9,582 nucleotides of DNA from Rickettsiales bacterium (GTDB taxonomy: Bacteria > Pseudomonadota > Alphaproteobacteria > Rs-D84). The notes below the pieces were generated by a model. It saw only the letters and a program-made list of their open reading frames with translations, did no database searches and was not told the DNA's origin. The stretch lies in the NCBI GenBank assembly GCA_031267375.1, contig JAIRZE010000043.1, forward strand, positions 1 through 9,582, in the 5' to 3' direction. Made by a program: the position numbers and the translations under genes. Each line of letters begins with the position of its first letter. Within the stretch, counting starts at the first letter, position 1. Of this stretch, positions 6,054 through 9,582 are shown piece by piece.

Positions 6054-7097
6054 ATGCTTAAAATAATAAAAAAAATATTCGCGCCGCGTGGCGGAAGTAT
6101 AACTGCCTTTGAACTGGCCGAAAAATTCGGCCTGGAACTGCGCGGCAATCCAAATATATCGGTTCGCTCTGTCGCGCCCATTGCCGACGCTGCCGCCGGG
6201 CAGCTGGCCTTTTATTCAACCGAAAGAAATTCCGCAGCTTTCAAAATCCTGCCCATATCCGTTTTGCAAAATACCAGGGCCAGCATCATCTTATTGCAGC
6301 CGGAACAAGTATCCGACGCCCCTGCCGGCGCCACCTTGCTGATAACATCCAGCCCGCGCGGAAACATAGTAAAAATCCTGGCCGAGATTTACAAAGAAAA
6401 GCCGCGTCGCGGCATTCACTGGTCCGCTCATATTGACCGCGGCGTATTTTTCCGGAAAAAGCGCAGTCTTTACATCGGGCAATTCGTCACGATAGAGCGC
6501 GGCGCTGTTTTGGAGCGCGGCGTCAAAATCTATCCCAATGCTTTTATTGGAAAAAATGTTGTTATTGGCGAAAATACCATAATACGAAGCGGCGCCCGCA
6601 TTGAAAACGCCACTATCGGCGCTGATTGCATTATAAACAGCAATGCCGTTATCGGCAAAGACGGATTCGGATACACTCGCCAAGACGGGCACAATGTATT
6701 TATTCCGCACACCGGGCGCGTCGTTATCGGAAATCGCGTCAGCGTCGGCGGCAATACTTGCATAGATCGCGGCGCTATGACCGATACCACTATCGGGGAC
6801 GGAACAAAGATAGACAACCTATGCCAAATCGCGCACGGCGTGGTCGTGGGCAAAGAATGTTTTCTGGCGTCCGGTGTCGGAATATCCGGCGGCGTTATTA
6901 TCGGCGACAGGGCTTTATTGGCTGGGCACGTAGGCATAGCGAACGGAGTAAAAATTGGCGACGATGCAGAGGTCGGCGCAAACAGCGGTGTCTTTCGCGA
7001 TATTCCGGCTGGGACCAGAGTTTTGGGCTATCCGGCGGTTCCAGGTATTGAATTTATGCGCGCGCACGCGTGGGTAAAGCAACAGATGAAGAAGTAA
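6054..7097 (+). CDS. lpxD: UDP-3-O-acylglucosamine N-acyltransferase
   Basis: LpxD adds the second 3-hydroxyacyl chain, from acyl-ACP, to UDP-3-O-acylglucosamine, the third step of lipid A synthesis, in the cytoplasm. At 347 aa it has the usual length. The N-terminal uridine-binding domain (about residues 14-105) shows FELAEKFGLELRGNP and the IADAAAGQLAFYS strand. A left-handed beta-helix of hexapeptide repeats follows (about 115-315, many IG-x4 units such as FIGKNVVIGENTI). Signature motifs are IGKDGFGY, FIPHTGRVVIG (H219) and the catalytic CQIAHGVVVG (H261, equivalent to E. coli H239). The C-terminus has GYPAVPG and a short helix. The neighbour fabZ supports the call, but lpxA is not next to it. 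The gene has no ribosome binding site, and the TATAAT 6 nt upstream suggests a leaderless message. Confidence 0.97.
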   Translation: MLKIIKKIFAPRGGSITAFELAEKFGLELRGNPNISVRSVAPIADAAAGQLAFYSTERNSAAFKILPISVLQNTRASIILLQPEQVSDAPAGATLLITSSPRGNIVKILAEIYKEKPRRGIHWSAHIDRGVFFRKKRSLYIGQFVTIERGAVLERGVKIYPNAFIGKNVVIGENTIIRSGARIENATIGADCIINSNAVIGKDGFGYTRQDGHNVFIPHTGRVVIGNRVSVGGNTCIDRGAMTDTTIGDGTKIDNLCQIAHGVVVGKECFLASGVGISGGVIIGDRALLAGHVGIANGVKIGDDAEVGANSGVFRDIPAGTRVLGYPAVPGIEFMRAHAWVKQQMKK

Positions 7098-7099
7098 TT

Positions 7100-7230
7100 A
7101 GTAATCAGTAATCAGTAATCAGTTATCAGTTATCAGTTATCAGTGGTATGATTGTGAATGAACAATTTTCTTATAAATAAAATTATTTATTCACAAGCGA
7201 CATACTACTGATTACTGATAACTGATTACT
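7100..7230. repeat. Inverted heptamer arrays around a palindromic core (lpxD-fabZ gap)
   Basis: The left arm is AGTAATC three times then AGTTATC three times (7100-7141). The right arm (7204-7230) carries the inverse: GATTACT, GATAACT, GATTACT preceded by ACTACT. Between them lie further inverted pairs: GTATG (7146-7150) with CATAC (7201-7205), and TTGTGAAT (7152-7159) with ATTCACAA (7189-7196). The whole therefore folds as one long hairpin with an AT-rich tip. It starts 3 nt after the lpxD stop. Confidence 0.9.
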
Positions 7231-7254
7231 AGAAACGACCAAAGGGAGTTTTTT

Positions 7255-7686
7255 ATGTTGAACAAAGAAGAAGTTATGAAAATTATTCCGCATCGCGGCG
7301 ATATGCTGCTGGTGGATGAAATTCGCGAATTTACCGAAGAAAGCGGCGTCGGAATTCGCCGCGTCCGCGATGATGAATTCTGGTGCGCCGGCCATTTCCC
7401 CGGCAATCCCATTATGCCGGGCGTATTGCAGGTAGAGGCTATGGCCCAAACCGCGTGCTTTGTGGCGTTCAAGGCCCTGGGGACGACGGGCAATGATAAT
7501 CTGGGATATTTTACGACTATGGAGAAAATCAGATTTTTCAATATGGTGCATCCGGGGGATACTTTGGAACTGAATGTAGAGGTTTTGGCGCGTAAAATGC
7601 GGCTCTGGAAATTCCACGGCATAGCTATGGTTGGCGGAAAAAAAGTGTCCGAGGCGACCTTTACCGCAATTATGGATGTGAAATAA
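7255..7686 (+). CDS. fabZ: 3-hydroxyacyl-ACP dehydratase FabZ
   Basis: FabZ dehydrates (3R)-hydroxyacyl-ACP in fatty acid elongation and competes with the Lpx acyltransferases for the same substrate, which explains the conserved linkage to lpxD. The 143-aa protein is a single hot-dog domain of normal length. It has the N-terminal IIPHRGDMLLVDEI, then GHFPGNPIMPGVLQVEAMAQ carrying the catalytic H47 and E61, spaced 14 residues apart as in E. coli (H54/E68). Then come the KIRFFNMVHPGDTLEL strand and a C-terminal GKKVSEATFTAIM. AAGGGAG (7242-7248) lies 6 nt before the ATG, so unlike lpxD this gene has a normal ribosome binding site. The lpxD-fabZ gap is filled by a heptamer-repeat hairpin. Confidence 0.97.
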   Translation: MLNKEEVMKIIPHRGDMLLVDEIREFTEESGVGIRRVRDDEFWCAGHFPGNPIMPGVLQVEAMAQTACFVAFKALGTTGNDNLGYFTTMEKIRFFNMVHPGDTLELNVEVLARKMRLWKFHGIAMVGGKKVSEATFTAIMDVK

Positions 7687-7731
7687 AAATGCGCAAGTTT
7701 AAGGAATCTGTCTTTTTTACAAATTTCATAA

Positions 7732-7749
7732 ACGCCCCGTCAGGGGCGT
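7732..7749 (+). terminator. GC-rich hairpin after fabZ, possible interrupted terminator
   Basis: ACGCCCC-GTCA-GGGGCGT forms a 7-bp stem 45 nt after the fabZ stop. It resembles the other terminator hairpins in the window but lacks a T-tract: its last three bases (CGT) are also the first three of the 32-nt inverted repeat that follows. The T-rich tail may have been displaced by insertion of that element. Confidence 0.5.
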
Positions 7750-7879
7750 CATCCCGGCGAAGGCCGGGATCCACTGCGTCGCAGACCTTAATTTTCGCGC
7801 CAGCGAAAACATTTGCGACATACTGCTTCGCAGGTTAAAGCCTGCGGCGCAGTGGATCCCGGCCTTCGCCGGGATGACG
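7747..7879. repeat. 133-bp inverted-repeat element with perfect 32-nt ends
   Basis: 7747-7778 and 7848-7879 are exact reverse complements (outer part CGTCATCCCGG, containing the hairpin CCCGGCGAAGGCCGGG). A weaker match continues inward (tcgcagaccttaa against ccgcaggctttaa). The centre holds two more hairpins, TTTTCGC-GCCA-GCGAAAA (7792-7809) and CGCAGG-TTAAAG-CCTGCG (7829-7846). There is no coding potential. From memory, repeats built on CATCCCGGCGAAGGCCGGGATCC are common in proteobacterial intergenic DNA; a genome search would confirm it. Confidence 0.88.
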
Positions 7880-7906
7880 ATTTACTTCGTAAATCGTTTG
7901 GGTTTT
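7878..7906 (+). terminator. Terminator-like hairpin between fabZ and the small secreted gene
   Basis: CGATTTAC-TTC-GTAAATCG (7878-7896) is an 8-bp stem with a 3-nt loop followed by TTTGGGTTTT. It abuts the right end of the 133-bp repeat, sharing two bases with it, and could be the functional terminator for fabZ. Confidence 0.55.
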
Positions 7907-7965
7907 AATATGATTCTAAAAAGATATATATATTCATTTGAATAAAATAAAAAAAGGAGCAGGGG

Positions 7966-8319
7966 ATGAAAAAAATTATAATGTTTGCGGTTGTTGCGGC
8001 TGTTGCAGGCACTGCATTTGCAGAGCCATCTACGAGCGGACACAAGGGAAACAAGGGCGGCGGCTATATGGGACAGCTGACGGAAGAGCAGGTTGCTTGT
8101 ATAGAGGCTCAGAATTGCCCAAGAATAAAAATTCCGCAATCTGCTGGGAACCAAAAATCGGAAAAAGGCCAAATGCCAAAGATGACCGAAGAGCAAAAAG
8201 CTGAAATGGATGCGAATCGCGAATGTATGAAAAAAGCAATGAAAACCTGCGGCATACAGATACCGGAACGGGCAAAAGATAAAGACGGCGAAAAGCCAAA
8301 AGATAAAAAAGATAAATAG
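7966..8319 (+). CDS. Small secreted Lys-rich protein with two TEEQ/Cys motifs (117 aa)
   Basis: A textbook signal peptide, MKKIIMFAVVAAVAGTAFA with cleavage before EPS, starts 6 nt after AAGGAG (7954-7959). The mature protein of about 98 aa contains an imperfect duplication: LTEEQ...C-x5-C-PRIKIP (about residues 38-57) and MTEEQ...C-x7-C-GIQIP (about 73-105), each with two cysteines, and ends in a highly charged KDKDGEKPKDKKDK tail. The paired [LM]TEEQ motifs recall the LTxxQ motifs of Spy/CpxP periplasmic chaperones, but the sequence is too short and divergent to assign, and the cysteine pairs are not typical of that family. A disulfide-stabilised helical-hairpin protein of the periplasm is a reasonable guess. 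It sits alone between repeats and the rRNA operon. Confidence 0.8.
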   Translation: MKKIIMFAVVAAVAGTAFAEPSTSGHKGNKGGGYMGQLTEEQVACIEAQNCPRIKIPQSAGNQKSEKGQMPKMTEEQKAEMDANRECMKKAMKTCGIQIPERAKDKDGEKPKDKKDK

Positions 8320-8340
8320 TTTTTATTGTTAAAATCCAGG

Positions 8341-8370
8341 CCCTGCTTGAAAAATCAGGGTTTTATTTTA
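8341..8370 (+). terminator. Weak terminator after the small secreted gene
   Basis: CCCTG (8341-8345) pairs with CAGGG (8356-8360) around a 10-nt loop and is followed by TTTTATTTTA. The stem is short but the T-tract is good and the position, 22 nt after the stop, fits. Confidence 0.55.
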
Positions 8371-8407
8371 ATAATATAAAATAAAAATACATTTTTTTAA
8401 CTTTGCG

Positions 8408-8452
8408 CTTGAATTTTATAAAAAAAGAGCGCATACTATGCGGGCTTTCAAG
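8408..8452. other. Imperfect stem-loop with a cgcata-c-tatgcg centre
   Basis: CTTGAA (8408-8413) is complementary to TTCAAG (8447-8452), and between them lies the inverted repeat CGCATA-C-TATGCG (8430-8442). No reading frame here looks real. Part of a run of hairpins that fills the gap before the rRNA operon. Confidence 0.45.
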
Positions 8453-8483
8453 TTGGAAATAAAGCTTCAACCCCTGAAATTTA

Positions 8484-8530
8484 GCGGTTTTTACAAATAG
8501 AATACGATTCGTATCTTGTAAGCAAACCGC
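8484..8530. other. Three-tier stem-loop, possible structured RNA or protein site
   Basis: Three nested paired blocks sit in register: GCGGTTT (8484-8490) with AAACCGC (8524-8530), TTACAA (8491-8496) with TTGTAA (8516-8521), and ATACG (8502-8506) with CGTAT (8510-8514) closed by an ATT loop. Small internal loops (5 nt against 1 nt, and a 2-nt bulge) separate the blocks. There is no T-tract, so it is not a standard terminator. No promoter was found for it. Confidence 0.55.
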
Positions 8531-8563
8531 ATCATTGTAAATAAAGCAGCTCATCAAGATGTG

Positions 8564-8691
8564 AGTGGTCAGTGGTCAGTGGTCAGTGGTCAGTAATGGT
8601 CGCTTTCTATTTATCATTTATCACGAACATTATAGTGGCTGGTTGTTTTTGGCGAAGTGGCTTGACCACTGACCACTGACCACTGACCACT
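8564..8691. repeat. Perfect inverted pair of AGTGGTC x4 arrays
   Basis: AGTGGTC is repeated four times (8564-8591) and its reverse complement GACCACT four times (8664-8691), so the two 28-nt arms are exact. The 72-nt core (8592-8663) is AT-rich and not obviously coding. Total length, 128 bp, is nearly the same as that of the heptamer element at 7100-7230. Confidence 0.95.
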
Positions 8692-8697
8692 AAGAAG

Positions 8698-8928
8698 GGA
8701 TATGCAGACAGTTGATTTGGAAAATATCCAAACTTAATTGTATCAGCCGTCATCTTAAATTAAACAAAATCAGATTTTGATGGATTTTGGAGATGTTTTT
8801 TATGATTTTTTATGATGCGTATGTAATACGCAGAGAAAAAAATTATAAAAAACAGCCCAAAAGACGCAAAATATGATTTTATGTTTTTGTGGCAAGTTTA
8901 ATTTAAGATGACGGCATAGTGCATATCC
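8698..8928. repeat. 231-bp long palindrome upstream of 16S rRNA
   Basis: Outer ends GGATATGCA (8698-8706) and TGCATATCC (8920-8928) are exact inverted repeats. Inside them is a perfect 20-nt pair (8746-8765 with 8896-8915), and the interior continues as an imperfect stem to the tip TGCGTA-TGTAA-TACGCA (8816-8832). The left arm has an extra 39 nt with its own hairpin TTTGGA-AAATA-TCCAAA (8716-8732); the right arm has an extra 15 nt at 8881-8895. No gene lies within. The form suggests a non-autonomous mobile element or a very large hairpin in the rRNA upstream region. Confidence 0.85.
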
Positions 8929-8929
8929 T

Positions 8930-8979
8930 AGACAGGTTATACAAGGTTCATTTTTGAGCCTCGTTAATTATACTTGTCT
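8930..8979. other. Stem-loop in the 16S upstream region
   Basis: AGACAGGTTATA (8930-8941) can pair with TATACTTGTCT (8969-8979) with wobbles and a bulge, and inside it AGGTTCA-TTTT-TGAGCCT (8944-8961) forms a 7-bp stem. It lies 80 nt before 16S. Several -10-like hexamers occur nearby (TATACT at 8969, TATAAA at 8988), but none has a convincing -35, so the rRNA promoter is not assigned. Confidence 0.4.
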
Positions 8980-9059
8980 TGCGAATTTATAAAGTAAATG
9001 CGAATTGATTTTAATGTCAGTTTCGTTGAAATGCACGGATACAAACTCAAAGTTTTTTA

Positions 9060-9582
9060 GAACTTGAGAGTTTGATCCTGGCTCAGAACGAACGCTGGCG
9101 GCAGGTCTTAGGCATGCAAGTCGAACGGGTGCAGCAATGCATCAGTGGCGCACGAGTGAGTAACGCGTGGGAATTTGCCCATCACTGGGGAATAACAGTT
9201 GGAAACGACTGCTAATACCGCATACGCCCGAAAGGGGAAAGATTTATCGGTGATGGATAAGCCCGCGTTGGATTAGCTTGTTGGTAGGGTAACGGCCTAC
9301 CAAGGCGATGATCCATAGCTGGTCTGAGAGGACGATCAGCCACGCTGGAACTGAGACACGGTCCAGACTCCTACGGGAGGCAGCAGCTAAGAATATTGGT
9401 CAATGGGGGAAACCCTGAACCAGCCATGCCGCGTGAGTGAAGAAGGCCTTCGGGTTGTAAAGCTCTTTTAGTCGTGACGATGATGACGGTAGCGACAGAA
9501 AAAGCACCGGCTAACTTCGTGCCAGCAGCCGCGGTAATACGAAGGGTGCAAGCGTTGTTCGGATTTACTGGGCGTAAAGCGT
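9060..9582 (+). rRNA. rrs: 16S ribosomal RNA, 5' part (3' end beyond window)
   Basis: Universal small-subunit sites are exact: AGAGTTTGATCCTGGCTCAG (9067-9086, E. coli 8-27), ACTCCTACGGGAGGCAGCAG (9367-9386, 338-357) and GTGCCAGCAGCCGCGGTAA (9519-9537, 515-533). By back-counting from E. coli position 8, the mature 5' end is near 9060. The distance 338-515 is about 25 nt shorter than in E. coli, the short V3 stem characteristic of Alphaproteobacteria, and the GCCGCGTGAGTGAAGAAGG and GTTGTAAAGCTCTTTTAG segments also fit that class. The 5' third of the molecule is present, ending near E. coli 578. V1 and V2 are also short. The gene begins the rRNA operon, transcribed in the same direction as all other genes here. 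Confidence 0.98.

Noticed and set aside
6291..6937. Minus- and plus-strand frames inside lpxD
   Set aside because: They are shadows of the hexapeptide-repeat coding sequence of lpxD, which is unambiguous.
7100..7230. CRISPR array
   Set aside because: Repeats are 7 nt and directly tandem without spacers, arranged as an inverted pair; no cas genes are present.
8363..8557. Minus-strand frame of 64 codons in the gap before 16S
   Set aside because: It runs through the terminator and stem-loops, has AT-driven composition and no domain or ribosome binding site.
8702..8737. 11-codon frame preceded by AAGGG
   Set aside because: It lies inside the left arm of the 231-bp palindrome and is too short to support.
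8320..9059. tRNA genes in the gap before 16S
   Set aside because: No cloverleaf with a GTTCRANNC T-loop and CCA-type acceptor was found on either strand; the hairpins present do not fit.

Overview
The window looks like a piece of an uncultured Gram-negative alphaproteobacterial genome. The right end (about 9060-9582) is the 5' third of a 16S rRNA gene with the shortened V3 stem typical of Alphaproteobacteria. lpxD, fabZ and an OmpH/Skp chaperone gene imply an LPS-bearing outer membrane. I cannot place it below class from sequence alone.

Layout, left to right, with every gene on the + strand: the C-terminal part of an OmpA-family peptidoglycan-binding protein (1-480); an ompH/skp-like periplasmic chaperone with its own promoter and terminator (692-1363); a Cys-rich exported protein of unknown function on an apparently leaderless mRNA (1438-2667); about 465 bp of gene-free DNA made almost entirely of hairpins and inverted repeats; a tight three-gene unit of a Cys-rich exported protein, a family 2 glycosyltransferase and an exported protein with an HExxH zinc-protease-like motif (3134-5998); lpxD (6054-7097); fabZ (7255-7686); a small secreted Lys-rich protein (7966-8319); about 740 bp without a gene but full of hairpins and long palindromes; and the 16S rRNA gene.

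skp, lpxD and fabZ are neighbours in many proteobacteria (bamA-skp-lpxD-fabZ-lpxA). Here skp and lpxD are separated by 4.7 kb holding four envelope or secreted-protein genes, and fabZ is followed by a terminator and repeats rather than lpxA. The theme is cell-envelope biogenesis: OMP chaperoning, peptidoglycan anchoring, lipid A acylation, glycosylation and secreted disulfide-rich proteins.

The most unusual aspect is the intergenic DNA. Nearly every gap carries a structured repeat: (i) a family of heptamer arrays (units fitting roughly ARTNRNC) arranged as inverted pairs around a core, three complete elements of about 130-140 bp, plus solitary arrays, one of which is read as the signal peptide of a gene; (ii) an inverted pair of identical 36-nt hairpins; (iii) a 143-bp element whose two arms carry an inner hairpin with compensatory changes; (iv) a pair of perfect 32-nt inverted repeats after fabZ; (v) a 231-bp palindrome just before 16S. 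Two genes (1438 and lpxD) have a consensus TATAAT placed 6-7 nt before the ATG with no Shine-Dalgarno, which suggests leaderless transcription.
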